Shown: positions 14,808 to 22,923 of the stretch, piece by piece
Layout: every line of letters starts with the position of its first letter
How positions within the stretch are numbered: the first letter of the stretch is position 1
From: a virus
Virus record (IMG/VR): IMGVR_UViG_3300037070_004620
Span: 1 to 28,678 of that record
DNA length: 28,678 nucleotides
Strand: one strand, 5' to 3'
Program-made: the position numbers and the translations under genes
The notes under the pieces: model-generated
The model's input: the letters and a program-made list of their open reading frames with translations, nothing else
Database searches by the model: none
Told to the model about the DNA's origin: nothing

Positions 14808-14898
14808 GATAGAGAATAAGACCAATTCCACTAAAGGCTGTATTCAAAGAGGACTAAGAAAATTGACAGGAGGTAAAACTCCTAGTAGCATGAAATAA
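14728..14898 (+). CDS. Small overlapping basic protein (56 aa)
   Basis: ATG 14728 lies directly after AAAAGGAGGTTT, one of the best ribosome sites in the window, and opens a 56-residue frame that overlaps the end of the GT4-like gene for 80 bases in another frame. The product starts MAKTKVLLMPLEWWMKVAK and continues NPKWHREIENKTNSTKG; it is basic, with Trp residues near the N-terminus. The stop TAA is at 14896-14898, and the 3' end contains promoter P3. Family unknown. The strong ribosome site is the main evidence. Confidence 0.6.
   Translation: MAKTKVLLMPLEWWMKVAKLNPKWHREIENKTNSTKGCIQRGLRKLTGGKTPSSMK
14863..14891 (+). promoter_or_regulatory. Promoter P3 (TTGACA-17-TAGCAT)
   Basis: TTGACA 14863-14868, 17-base spacer ending in CTAG, TAGCAT 14886-14891, inside the end of the 56-aa gene. 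ATG 14901 is 9 bases after the -10. A start at A14898 would leave a 3-base leader, and there is no ribosome site. The stretch GAAATAACAAT after the -10 is almost repeated after P5. Confidence 0.7.
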
Positions 14899-14900
14899 CA

Positions 14901-15203
14901 ATGGCATCACAACCCGTCAGCGCAGCATCCATGACCAGGGTCTCAGGCACCGCAGCAGGTACCACGGTTATAGCAGCAACACCCGTTAACTTCACGAGAG
15001 TGTATGTGCCAGCTAACAGGACAGGAACAGCCTCTTTCTACAACGCCACCACAGGCGCTGGAACAGCCGCAGGTAACTTTCTCTTTGACCTTGCAAATAC
15101 CGTTGGATCAATCCCAACTAACATTGAGGTTGGGGTCAGGTGTAATCGGGGTTTGACCGTAGTTGTCGGTGGAACCGTCGATTTTAACGTAATTTGGGAA
15201 TAA
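14901..15203 (+). CDS. Small beta-rich virion protein candidate
   Basis: A 100-residue protein with several beta-strand stretches (GTTVIAATPVNFTRVYVP, GLTVVVGGTVDFNVIWE) and Thr/Ala/Gly-rich loops. It looks like a small jelly roll or Ig-like fold of the type used as cement or spike-base proteins. It is the first gene after promoter P3, and its ATG has no ribosome site, so it is probably read from a nearly leaderless mRNA. Read-through ribosomes from the upstream gene could also reinitiate. The function is inferred from composition only. Confidence 0.6.
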   Translation: MASQPVSAASMTRVSGTAAGTTVIAATPVNFTRVYVPANRTGTASFYNATTGAGTAAGNFLFDLANTVGSIPTNIEVGVRCNRGLTVVVGGTVDFNVIWE

Positions 15204-15210
15204 TAAATGA

Positions 15211-15990
15211 ATGGCTTATCCTGCAACAATAGACTCATTAACTAACCCTTCGGGGACTCAGACTCTTGCTTCACCTGACCACGCTTTACAACACTCAAAT
15301 GCTAATGACGCTATCGAAGCCATAGAGGCTGTCATCGGTACCACCGCTGGAACCTCCATCGCCAAGAACTTCACCGCAGGCCAGTTTGCAGCTCGCACTA
15401 CGGGTGAGACCTTTACCAACACCACCATCTCCTCAGGCACGATCAACAACGTGATCTTCGGCACACCTCGGGCTACGGGAGGGACAGTCTCAGGGGCGAT
15501 GCTGGGAACCAACACCATCACAGGAGGCACCATCACCACCATCTTGATGTCAGGGGGGACGATCAACAGCACGACTCTGGGTACGCCTGTCATCTCCCAC
15601 ATCACCACCGCTGCAACAACGACTCCTCACAGCTTCCTGAGAGCTGTAGTGCCGATTGTTGGGACGATTGCGGATGCTCCCAGTGGGACAATCACCGCTA
15701 ACGCCTCCTCTCAGCAGATAGTAGAGGTCACCTTCGGCACCCATGCAGTCAACAGGACGATAGGCACCCCCACGAATCCCTCAGACGGACAGTTTCTAGG
15801 TTTCCGCATTAAAAACAACGCTACTTCGACAGGTACGTTAGTCTGGGCTTCAGTCTTCCGCTTTGCCTCAGGTACGGCTGGAACCATTGTCATGGGTACC
15901 ACCGCTTCAAGCTGGACTTACGCAGGATTTAGATACAACCAGACCGATGTAAAGTGGGACGATCTAGGACAGAATAAAAACATCGTTTAA
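15211..15990 (+). CDS. Tail fibre-like protein with GT repeats
   Basis: A 259-residue protein. The N-terminus has the ALQHSNANDAIEAIEAVIG segment seen in many phage tail and fibre proteins, a short helix that probably forms a trimeric coiled coil. It is followed by a Gly-Thr-rich repeat region (TISSGTINNVIFGTP, TITGGTITTILMSGG, TINSTTLGTPV), probably a beta-prism or solenoid shaft. The C-terminal ~90 residues are a globular beta domain ending in TDVKWDDLGQ. The repeats resemble those of the protein encoded at 2901-4091, which suggests either a common shaft architecture or shared building blocks. Role as fibre or appendage is inferred. Confidence 0.65.
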   Translation: MAYPATIDSLTNPSGTQTLASPDHALQHSNANDAIEAIEAVIGTTAGTSIAKNFTAGQFAARTTGETFTNTTISSGTINNVIFGTPRATGGTVSGAMLGTNTITGGTITTILMSGGTINSTTLGTPVISHITTAATTTPHSFLRAVVPIVGTIADAPSGTITANASSQQIVEVTFGTHAVNRTIGTPTNPSDGQFLGFRIKNNATSTGTLVWASVFRFASGTAGTIVMGTTASSWTYAGFRYNQTDVKWDDLGQNKNIV

Positions 15991-15993
15991 TTT

Positions 15994-16650
15994 ATGATCG
16001 CATTTGACGCAGCAACGAGTGGTACAGCAGCCGCTTCTACATCATTACTTATTACTCATACCTGTACAGGTACGGAACTGATCCTTTTGGTTGGGGTGAG
16101 GGTTAACGGTGATCCTACCGATAATATTACTGGCGTTACCTACAATGGGGTAGCAATGACCCGAATCACTAAAACAAATTTCGCTGCCTCAACAAGTATC
16201 TATCTGTACTACTTGATAGCCCCTGACGCTGGACTCCATAACGTAGTTATTTCCTGTAGTGCTAGTCGTGATTTAAAAGGTGTTGCAGCTTCTTATACGG
16301 GTGCCAAACAATCAGCTCAACCAGATGCTTCCAGTAGTGCGGTCGTTGAGCCTGCGGCTACTTCAATATCAACAAACATTACTACTATTGTTAATGGTAG
16401 CTGGGGTGTAAGTTTTGTGGCTAATGATTTTGGAACTGACATGGTCCCTGGTACTAACGTCGGTGCTGAAAGAAATAATGACCTTGGCGGCCACCTTTTC
16501 AGTCTTGGAGATAGTAACGCCGATATTATTCCACCTGGTTCGTATACTCAGACTTGGACATTTGCTTCTAGACCAGCCGTTATGATCCTAGCATCTATAG
16601 CTCCATCTGTGGTGCCTCCTTTGGGTGGATTACTAGGAGGGGAAATATGA
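15994..16650 (+). CDS. Beta-sandwich virion protein candidate
   Basis: A 218-residue protein that reads as a single beta-sandwich: SLLITHTCTGTELILLVGV, then GVTYNGVAMTRI, SIYLYYLIAP, HNVVISCSASRD and WGVSFVANDFG. The pattern of strand, NGVxMT-like turn and LYYLIAP is common in phage appendage proteins of unknown detail. The C-terminus is PPLGGLLGGEI. No ribosome site is obvious before ATG 15994, which lies 3 bases after the previous stop, so translation is probably coupled. It may bind glycans, but nothing proves it. Confidence 0.6.
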   Translation: MIAFDAATSGTAAASTSLLITHTCTGTELILLVGVRVNGDPTDNITGVTYNGVAMTRITKTNFAASTSIYLYYLIAPDAGLHNVVISCSASRDLKGVAASYTGAKQSAQPDASSSAVVEPAATSISTNITTIVNGSWGVSFVANDFGTDMVPGTNVGAERNNDLGGHLFSLGDSNADIIPPGSYTQTWTFASRPAVMILASIAPSVVPPLGGLLGGEI

Positions 16651-16838
16651 ACGTAAAGGATATAAGACCGAGCTTTGGAACCATTGACCCGACAGTAGCA
16701 GTATTCCAAGACTCCAGCGTTACCTACAACAGCGGCACTGTTACCTACAGCTCCAGCACCGTCACTTATGGAGGTTCTGACAGGCAGGTAGACCGCAAAC
16801 CCAGACTAAAACTTGTAAAGGACGTTAAACCTAAGTAA
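16647..16838 (+). CDS. Small protein with VTY repeats
   Basis: A 63-residue protein that overlaps the upstream stop by 4 bases (ATGA). It contains three near-tandem seven-residue units, VTYNSGT, VTYSSST and VTYGGSD (residues 25-45), flanked by a polar head and a Lys/Arg-rich tail. The repeat suggests a short beta-meander or linker. The ribosome site is AGGAGG at 16636. Its stop TAA is also the first half of the -10 of promoter P4. Function unknown. Confidence 0.6.
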   Translation: MNVKDIRPSFGTIDPTVAVFQDSSVTYNSGTVTYSSSTVTYGGSDRQVDRKPRLKLVKDVKPK

Positions 16839-16841
16839 CAT
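16813..16841 (+). promoter_or_regulatory. Promoter P4 (TTGTAA-17-TAACAT)
   Basis: TTGTAA 16813-16818, 17-base spacer ending in CTAAG, TAACAT 16836-16841. The -10 overlaps the stop of the upstream gene. ATG 16849 is 7 bases after the -10 with no ribosome site. It is weaker than P1-P3 in both hexamers but has the same geometry and the same AACA-rich start region. Confidence 0.45.
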
Positions 16842-16848
16842 AACATCA

Positions 16849-17979
16849 ATGATAATTCGCGTTCAAAATAACTTAGCTGACTTCTCCGAAAAGAGCTTTC
16901 TATCGTTCCCTGAAGCAGCTGGGGTTGGTACTATCAGGGTCAGCAACATCAACGCCTATGCTTCTAACTGGGCGGTCCAGATTGGTGCTACAGGGCAGGA
17001 GCAATCCGAAATCAAGCTGATTAGCTCTGGCGCTATCTCTGGCACTTCCTTAGTACTGACTGCTAACACCACCTACCCACATCCTGCGGTCACCCCAGTC
17101 TATGCCATCAAATACGATCAGATGATCTTTAAACGCTCAACTTCAGGTACTTCTGGTGTAGCTACTGCCTTAACCAACGGCACGGTATCCATTACCCCCG
17201 ACTCAGCCCACACCGTGTTTGATGACACCACAGGGGCTTCCACCTACGCCTACAAGGCCACCTTCAGGAATTCAGTCACAGGGGATGTTTCCTCAGACTC
17301 AGACTGGATAACCCCAGCAGGTTTTAACTGGTATGCCCTAGCTAATATCAGGGAACGGGTAAAGAGTAAACTCTTCTCAGCAGGCTACATCAAAGATGAT
17401 GCCGAGATAGACTCATGGATTAATGAGCATCTGGAGAGCATGAACGCCGCTGCGGTTGATGTGAACGAGGATTATGCTCTAGGAACGGTTGATGTTGGCT
17501 TTGCAGTCAGTACAGGTTTGGGCACAATCACCAGCTCTGACTTTCTATTCCCTGTCAGGATATTCATTACTTATGATGGGGTTAACTACTTTCAGGGCGG
17601 CAAGATGAAACACAACAGCTACGCTCCAAATGAGGTATTCAACGCTACCCACCCCTATGTATCTTTTAGAGGTGATACAGTCTTTGAAATTAAGCCCAAC
17701 GATCAGGCAGGTACCGCCAGTATCGTCTATCAACGTCTGTTTACACCCCTTGCTAACGACACTGACGAAATACCAATGTACATGCGAAACCACACCTCAG
17801 GATTTGTCAGTGCGGCGTTGGCTCAGGCTCTTAAGAAGGATGACAAATGGCAGGAAGCCAAAGCTGAGGAGGCGGTAGCAATTAGGCAACTTCAAGCATT
17901 TAAGGTAGCCATCTCCCCACGGATGAAGACGGGACAGACTTTTATCCAGATGATTGAAGCTACCTCAGGAGATGACTAA
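16849..17979 (+). CDS. Head-tail adaptor-like / tail tubular protein A-like
   Basis: A 376-residue protein. The N-terminal ~165 residues are beta-rich (IGATGQEQSEIKLISSGAIS, STYAYKATFRNSVTG) and look like an added surface or fibre-attachment domain. From ~residue 167 it becomes helical (NIRERVKSKLFSAGYIKDD, EIDSWINEHLESMNAAAVDV), and it ends with another helix pair (FVSAALAQALKKDDKWQEAK). This helix-strand-helix layout, with the sequence PLANDTDEIPMYMRN between, fits adaptor proteins such as T7 gp11 or P22 gp4-type connectors that extend the portal. Placement directly before a nozzle-like gene supports this. No ribosome site; probably expressed leaderless from P4 or by read-through. Confidence 0.6.
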   Translation: MIIRVQNNLADFSEKSFLSFPEAAGVGTIRVSNINAYASNWAVQIGATGQEQSEIKLISSGAISGTSLVLTANTTYPHPAVTPVYAIKYDQMIFKRSTSGTSGVATALTNGTVSITPDSAHTVFDDTTGASTYAYKATFRNSVTGDVSSDSDWITPAGFNWYALANIRERVKSKLFSAGYIKDDAEIDSWINEHLESMNAAAVDVNEDYALGTVDVGFAVSTGLGTITSSDFLFPVRIFITYDGVNYFQGGKMKHNSYAPNEVFNATHPYVSFRGDTVFEIKPNDQAGTASIVYQRLFTPLANDTDEIPMYMRNHTSGFVSAALAQALKKDDKWQEAKAEEAVAIRQLQAFKVAISPRMKTGQTFIQMIEATSGDD

Positions 17980-17982
17980 TTT

Positions 17983-19395
17983 ATGCCTAGACTCGCTATT
18001 GCTAATTTGGGAGGGTTAAACCTCCAGACAAACCCATTGCTTTTAAAAGACGGTGACATGATCCGTTCAGTTAACGTCGACTGCTTCCCCTTTGGTGCCA
18101 AGAGTAAACGACCAGGCTATGGCACCTTTTTAGGCACTGCTGATGGTTCAGCTCCGACCTCACTTTTTTCATGGACCAAGAATGACGGTACCAGCCTCTT
18201 TTTATACCGGGCTTCAGGATCGCTAATCCATTACTCAACCCAAGGCACAGGTGCTTGGACCGTGGCAGACAACGGCACCATCAGCCCTGGAGCTCATGTC
18301 GGATACACCGTTTTAGACAACACCTTAATTGTCGGGGATGGGGTAGGTGCAGCTCGTCACACCACCAACGGCACGGCTTTCACCAACACCTCACTAGCTC
18401 CGATAGGTGAATATTTCAACCAGTACCAGAACAGGGTGTATGTGGGCGGTACCAGCTCCACCCTCTTTTACTCAACGACAGGCGATGCTACCAATTGGTC
18501 AACCTCAGGAACTTCGGACTCCTCCTCTATCGACATTCCAGGGGCTGGCAAGCTCAACGGGGTTTTCAAGCTGGCAGACAGGATCGTCCCCACTAAGAAC
18601 TCAGGACTGCTGTTTAGATGGGATGGTTTCTCTTTAGTTGACACCGCCACTAAACTTGGACCCACCTCACCGTATTCGTTTGCTAAGAGTGAAGACTACG
18701 CTTTCTGGCTCAACAACTTGGGCTTCTTTGGTTCGGGAGGTGACAAACCACAGCTTCTGTCAAACCCAATCCAGCGCCAGATCTACAACGACTCAGGTTC
18801 AGCCGTGGTCGGTTCGGTCTTTGGAACTGCACCAGCTGAGGTTCACCGTTACGACTATTACTGTGCTGTTGGGGATACCACCGATGACTTAACGGCAAAG
18901 ACGGTCGGAGGCTGCATCATGAAATACAACTACCAGCTAAACGAATGGGGCAATTACAGCTTCGCCAACTTCCCGAGCGCTTTCCATTCGTATAAGGACG
19001 CCAACGGAGTTGACCGGCTGATATTTGGAGACAGCTCAGGCCAGTGCTTCACATACGGTGGTACAGCGTTAACCGACAACGGCTCACCGATCGAGGCGGT
19101 GATGGAGTTTTTAGTTCACGGCAGCATGCCCTTTACCGATAAAAAATGGAACTGGTGTCGGGCGGTTTTCAACCCGGGATCACAGGCCAAGATTCAGGTA
19201 GCTGTGGCTGACAGGCTGGATGTCTCATCCCTCAACTGGGTGGATCTGGGTGACACCTCACGAGGCTTCGTCGAGTACCGCTTCCCTCAGGGCTCGCGTG
19301 GTCACTTCCTGTTTGTCCGTATTAGTGAGAACTCCACCCACTCCCGTTTTTCCTTCTACGGCTTCGAATACGACTTTGACCCAATCCAAAGATGA
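17983..19395 (+). CDS. Tail nozzle / tubular protein B-like beta-propeller
   Basis: A 470-residue protein. It opens with LGGLNLQTNPLLLKDGDM and SVNVDCFPFGAKSKRPGYG, a pattern typical of phage tail-hub or stabilisation proteins of podoviruses (T7 gp12 or P22 gp10-like). It then shows repeated propeller-blade strands with Trp/Phe turns (SLFLYRASGSLIHYST, RVYVGGTSSTLFYSTTGD, LLFRWDGFSLVDT). The C-terminal ~100 residues form a beta-sandwich (KIQVAVADRLDVSSLNWVDL, HFLFVRISENS). It would close the tail tube. ATG 17983 follows GGAGATGACTAATTT. The stop overlaps the next start as ATGA. Confidence 0.7.
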   Translation: MPRLAIANLGGLNLQTNPLLLKDGDMIRSVNVDCFPFGAKSKRPGYGTFLGTADGSAPTSLFSWTKNDGTSLFLYRASGSLIHYSTQGTGAWTVADNGTISPGAHVGYTVLDNTLIVGDGVGAARHTTNGTAFTNTSLAPIGEYFNQYQNRVYVGGTSSTLFYSTTGDATNWSTSGTSDSSSIDIPGAGKLNGVFKLADRIVPTKNSGLLFRWDGFSLVDTATKLGPTSPYSFAKSEDYAFWLNNLGFFGSGGDKPQLLSNPIQRQIYNDSGSAVVGSVFGTAPAEVHRYDYYCAVGDTTDDLTAKTVGGCIMKYNYQLNEWGNYSFANFPSAFHSYKDANGVDRLIFGDSSGQCFTYGGTALTDNGSPIEAVMEFLVHGSMPFTDKKWNWCRAVFNPGSQAKIQVAVADRLDVSSLNWVDLGDTSRGFVEYRFPQGSRGHFLFVRISENSTHSRFSFYGFEYDFDPIQR

Positions 19396-20201
19396 ACAGC
19401 GGAACAGCTAATCCTTACCTGCAATCGCCAAACTCACCCATCTCCCGTAAGCGGGGGTTTCAGGCAGGAGCGGACTTCGACCTCCAGACAGACAGAAACA
19501 TTATAACCACCCCCAAGGTTCAGGACGGCTCCATCACTGATGATAAGATCGATTCACTAAGCTTTAATAAAGCCTCAGGTGGAACACTGGTCTTAGGTGG
19601 CTCAGGTAACGGTAATGGCGTGATGCTGATTAAAAATTCTGTTGATTCAACGGTGGTGACAGCCAACAACGCTGGAATTGCCATCACGGACGGTAACATC
19701 ACCATTGAAAATTCTGGGGGTACCACGATTATTGACGGCAGTGGGTTAGTCTCAACCGCCAACTTCCCCTCTGATCAGGTCATCAACTCGACAGGCTACA
19801 CCACCGCTTCTACCTCGCTGATTGATGTCACAGGTTCAAGCTTGGCAGCGTTCACTTTAGACAGAACTACCAAGATACTAATCACAGTTCAGGCGCAGCT
19901 ACGAAATGACAACTACGTCAATGATGGGAGTTTAGCCGAACTGGTGTGTAACGACTCAGTTGAGGGTGATCTCATCACCTTCGATTCTCCCACCGACTGG
20001 TACCTGACCGCGATTAATGAAGACGGTTTTGGTTTCATCACCAGCTGGGATATTGACACAGACTACCGCTTTATGGGGGTGTCATTGATTACTGAGTTGG
20101 TGGCAGGTTCACACATCCTGAAACTGAGGTTCAGAGTGGATGGAACAGGCACGGCTAGGATTGGAACTTATATATTGTCGTATATCGTGTTAGGAACTTA
20201 G
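19392..20201 (+). CDS. Tail appendage protein candidate
   Basis: A 269-residue protein. Residues ~1-45 are polar and Pro/Gln-rich. Residues 45-130 contain short GG/DG-centred beta repeats (SGGTLVLGGSGNGNGVM, NAGIAITDGNITIENSGG, GTTIIDGSGLV) that look like part of a solenoid, as in phage needle and fibre shafts. From ~135 to the end a beta-sandwich of about 130 residues is seen (TTKILITVQAQLRND, HILKLRFRVDGTGTARIG). A fibre-tip or tail-needle role is likely from its place after the nozzle gene. Family name not recognised. Confidence 0.6.
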   Translation: MNSGTANPYLQSPNSPISRKRGFQAGADFDLQTDRNIITTPKVQDGSITDDKIDSLSFNKASGGTLVLGGSGNGNGVMLIKNSVDSTVVTANNAGIAITDGNITIENSGGTTIIDGSGLVSTANFPSDQVINSTGYTTASTSLIDVTGSSLAAFTLDRTTKILITVQAQLRNDNYVNDGSLAELVCNDSVEGDLITFDSPTDWYLTAINEDGFGFITSWDIDTDYRFMGVSLITELVAGSHILKLRFRVDGTGTARIGTYILSYIVLGT

Positions 20202-20202
20202 T

Positions 20203-20442
20203 ATGGAGCATAAAAAGGCACTCGCTAAATTCAAAGAGAAGAAAAATCAACGCAAACAGCTCCAGCTAGTAGGTGGTGAGTTTGTGGTGGGAACTGAGGC
20301 TGACGAGAAGAATCAGCTGTGGTATGTGATTGATCGAGGTGGAGTTCTGGTGTTAGAGCCAGCCAGAGGTCAGAAGGTACGCCAAATCTTTAAGCTCAAA
20401 GACAGGGGTACGGTGACTGTCACCAAGTTACCCAAAAATTGA
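20203..20442 (+). CDS. Small basic hypothetical protein
   Basis: A 79-residue protein starting MEHKKALAKFKEKKNQRK, a strongly basic helix, then a compact beta domain (GEFVVGTEADEKNQLWYVI, GGVLVLEPARG, RGTVTVTKLPKN). It follows the appendage gene after one base, and its ribosome site is GGAAC. The stop TGA lies inside the -35 of promoter P5. Unknown family; a small tail or head accessory is possible by position. Confidence 0.6.
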   Translation: MEHKKALAKFKEKKNQRKQLQLVGGEFVVGTEADEKNQLWYVIDRGGVLVLEPARGQKVRQIFKLKDRGTVTVTKLPKN

Positions 20443-20467
20443 CTTTGGGAATTTTGACTAGTACCAT
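20439..20467 (+). promoter_or_regulatory. Promoter P5 (TTGACT-17-TACCAT)
   Basis: TTGACT 20439-20444, 17-base spacer ending in CTAG, TACCAT 20462-20467. The upstream gene's stop lies in the -35. ATG 20480 is 12 bases after the -10, with no ribosome site. The sequence GAAATAACAAT between -10 and ATG also follows P3. Confidence 0.65.
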
Positions 20468-20479
20468 CGAAATAACAAT

Positions 20480-21400
20480 ATGGCACAGCTCGTTTATACA
20501 ACACCAGAGTCATTAGCAGGGAAATCACTGCGTCAGATCCATGATGACCCTTCAATGATCAACAGATTCGATGCTCCCGACCAGCTAGGAGTCGGATTCG
20601 ATTCACCACTCACCAAAGGTCAACAGTTTAGTTACACCACCGATGATCCAACTTATCAGGGCGGTAGCATGTTTCAGTCTCTAAACCGTGTGTTTGGTCA
20701 AGCCATGTCCCCAGAGCAGGCCGCTGTCCAGCCAGCCATCAAATCCCTTCAGGAGTCAGCCCCCGAGATCTCTCAGAAGTTTGCGACCGAGAAACAACGC
20801 CTAGAAGGTGAGAAAGACCCCCTCAAAAACCGCTATGACGCTTTAATCGGTGAGCTGAAAGGCAAGCAGACAGCCACCGAAAACTCAGCGGTTAAACGGA
20901 CCGCTGGAGAGTTTGGCAAGCGTGGTATCCCTCTGACCTCGAGTCTCTACGGCAATGAGGAAGCAGCCGTCCTAGACCCGATCCGCTCCCAGTACGGAGG
21001 ACTACAAAAAGACGCTTACCTAGGCATGGAAGACAGCATGAGGAATATCACCAACCTGATCTCAGGTCTGGTGCCTCAGGAGGTAGAAGCCCAAAGGGGA
21101 ATCACCAATGCCATAGCCCAGCTCCAGAGTGGGGCGGGGAAAGACGCCATCGCCAATGCCTTCCAGCAGCTCCAGTTCCAAGAAGGACAGAGACAATTCA
21201 ACCAACAGCAATCACTAGCTCAGAACAGGCTTGACTTCGAGAAAACTCAAACCAAGGCAGATGAACAGAGCTTAAGGGATCAGTTCATGACCCTACCTGA
21301 GGGCAATACCCTATTCAACCTCCTAACAGGAAAAGCTCAGTACACAGCCCCTAAGACCTACAAGCCAGATAGCAGTTCAGGAGATGGGGATTGGGGATGA
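20480..21400 (+). CDS. Candidate internal virion (ejection) protein
   Basis: A 306-residue, Gln- and Ala-rich protein, largely helical after residue 80 (QQLQFQEGQRQFNQQQSLAQ, NRLDFEKTQTKADEQSLRDQ), with no transmembrane segment. The N-terminal part has IHDDPSMINRF and a Gly/Ser/Pro-rich loop. Size, helicity and placement just before a second long protein with small-residue-rich helices and a transglycosylase match the inner-core or ejection proteins of short-tailed phages. These leave the capsid with the DNA and help it cross the envelope. The ATG is 12 bases behind P5 and lacks a ribosome site. Confidence 0.55.
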   Translation: MAQLVYTTPESLAGKSLRQIHDDPSMINRFDAPDQLGVGFDSPLTKGQQFSYTTDDPTYQGGSMFQSLNRVFGQAMSPEQAAVQPAIKSLQESAPEISQKFATEKQRLEGEKDPLKNRYDALIGELKGKQTATENSAVKRTAGEFGKRGIPLTSSLYGNEEAAVLDPIRSQYGGLQKDAYLGMEDSMRNITNLISGLVPQEVEAQRGITNAIAQLQSGAGKDAIANAFQQLQFQEGQRQFNQQQSLAQNRLDFEKTQTKADEQSLRDQFMTLPEGNTLFNLLTGKAQYTAPKTYKPDSSSGDGDWG

Positions 21401-22755
21401 AACTTCTACCTGACGGCACAGTTGAAATCCGCAACAAAAAGACAGGGGCTACGAAGGTAGTTAAGCCCAACGATCTCCCTTCCTACGGTATACCCTACAC
21501 CGCCTATGAGGGTGAGCTGAAATCAGCTAAGAATGTAGGTATCCAAACCACGGCCCAGCTTATGCCTGAAGAGGATAAAGCAGCTACAGCAGTCGAGAAA
21601 GATAAACAGAAAAAAGCGCAGATTGCTCTTGAAGCGTTGGGCAGGGTTGAGCAGAGTCTGGGGCAAGATCCAAACTTGTTACTCAAGAAATCATTACCGT
21701 TCGCTCCAGGCGCCAGAGCCTTTGAGGGTGATGTTTCATCCTTAACTGACATTTTGGGAAACCTCCGCACTGGTGCCACGATCACGCCTGAACAACAGAA
21801 GCTGTATCAGAACATTCTCCCCAAGCTTGGAGACAGCCCCGAAACCATCGCCAAGAAAATTGAAGCGGTACGGACGGAGCTTGGTCAATACGCCCCACAG
21901 GAACAGGCTGGTATGGCTCCTACACCTGAGATGTCAGGTTCAATCGTTGGTCAACCTCAGGAAGGTTTGGCGATGCAGACAGCCAGACAGAGAGCACCCC
22001 AACCTAAGGGCGGGCTGGATATGCTGACAGATTTCCTCTTTGGGAACATCAAACAGGCTCCAGGTCGGATTAATCAGCTATCACAGGAGCAGGCAGCCAG
22101 ACCCAAAGCCAAGGGTATTGGTGAGGTGGTCGGGCGATCAGCTAAAGACACGATGTCCCTTTTAGGGATAGCAGCTCCAGCAGGTGTGGAAGCAGGTCTA
22201 AGTCTGGGAGGTATGCTCGGTATTGGTAAAGGAGCACAGGCTACGGGTAAGGTGGCCAGTAAGGTTGCAGGTAAGGCTGTCTCACCCGTTACTAACAAGT
22301 TATCCCTCAAGGCAATAGGCAAGGAGAGAGACGCCGCTATCGAGGCTGCAAAAAAGGTGACCGTTAACGGTGACGACCTCGTCAAACCGTTGTTGAAATA
22401 TGTGGAGAATGACCCCTTGGCTAAAAACGTCGCCAATAAGATAATCCCTTCGATAAAAGGCAAAACGATTGATCTACCCACTCTGATGGAGAAGATTGAT
22501 GTCTGGAACGATGCTTATACCCAAGCTGGTAGAGTCGGAAAGTCGGCTGAGGCTGGAGCTAATAATGTTCTAGCTAGAGCCGCGAAAGAGATACTGAAGG
22601 ACAAAGCACCACAAGTCAGCAAAGCTAATCAAAAGTTTTCTGGAGCTTATAAGGGAAGAAGAATACTGAGTCGGTCTATTCCGTATGTTGCGGGTGGTAT
22701 TGGCTTATCAGCAGGCGGCGATATATTAAAAGAAATGTTGTTTGGAAGAGACTAG
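21397..22755 (+). CDS. Candidate ejection protein with glycine-rich hydrophobic region
   Basis: A 452-residue protein. I choose ATG 21397, which overlaps the previous stop as ATGA and follows AGGAG, rather than TTG 21391. The N-terminus carries a small beta motif (LPDGTVEIRNKKTGATKVV) with mixed helices after it. Residues ~250-285 are rich in Ala/Gly (LLGIAAPAGVEAGLSLGGM, GIGKGAQATGKVASKV) and could insert into a membrane. The rest is basic and helical to a second hydrophobic patch near the end (IPYVAGGIGLSAGGDI). Together with the preceding gene and the downstream transglycosylase it forms a probable DNA-ejection module. The family is not certain. Confidence 0.55.
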   Translation: MKLLPDGTVEIRNKKTGATKVVKPNDLPSYGIPYTAYEGELKSAKNVGIQTTAQLMPEEDKAATAVEKDKQKKAQIALEALGRVEQSLGQDPNLLLKKSLPFAPGARAFEGDVSSLTDILGNLRTGATITPEQQKLYQNILPKLGDSPETIAKKIEAVRTELGQYAPQEQAGMAPTPEMSGSIVGQPQEGLAMQTARQRAPQPKGGLDMLTDFLFGNIKQAPGRINQLSQEQAARPKAKGIGEVVGRSAKDTMSLLGIAAPAGVEAGLSLGGMLGIGKGAQATGKVASKVAGKAVSPVTNKLSLKAIGKERDAAIEAAKKVTVNGDDLVKPLLKYVENDPLAKNVANKIIPSIKGKTIDLPTLMEKIDVWNDAYTQAGRVGKSAEAGANNVLARAAKEILKDKAPQVSKANQKFSGAYKGRRILSRSIPYVAGGIGLSAGGDILKEMLFGRD

Positions 22756-22895
22756 GCTAATATAGTCCAGCAAACCCAAACGAAGATAAAGAACAGGGCT
22801 AGTGCTAACCACCAGGGAATCAATAGGCCAATGGCGAGACTAACTCCGCCGATACCTAATAAATAACCCAAGTGTGGGGATTCAGAATTGTCCAT
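22752..22895 (-). CDS. Small membrane protein on the opposite strand
   Basis: ATG at 22895 on the minus strand opens a 47-residue frame starting MDNSESPHLGYLL, with one long or two short hydrophobic segments (GIGGVSLAIGLLIPWWLALA, then LFFIFVWVCWTILA). The 168-base gap between the ejection protein and the transglycosylase holds no plus-strand gene, and this frame fills it. Its stop overlaps the convergent stop at 22753-22755. No ribosome site is present. TGCTATATA lies 9 bases before the ATG and could be an extended -10 for a leaderless mRNA. Composition is convincingly that of a membrane protein, but the isolated strand calls for caution. Confidence 0.45.
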   Translation of the reverse strand: MDNSESPHLGYLLGIGGVSLAIGLLIPWWLALALFFIFVWVCWTILA

Positions 22896-22923
22896 CTAAT
22901 TAATTATATAGCAATTGTCAAGC

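Noticed and set aside
19444-19462. CTCCCG-TAAG-CGGGGG hairpin as a terminator
   Set aside because: It lies in codons near the start of the appendage gene, is short, and is followed by only three T.
22074-22481. 135-codon minus-strand frame opposite the ejection-protein candidate
   Set aside because: A shadow of the Ala/Gly-rich plus-strand codons; no ribosome site, no start element and no room in the operon.
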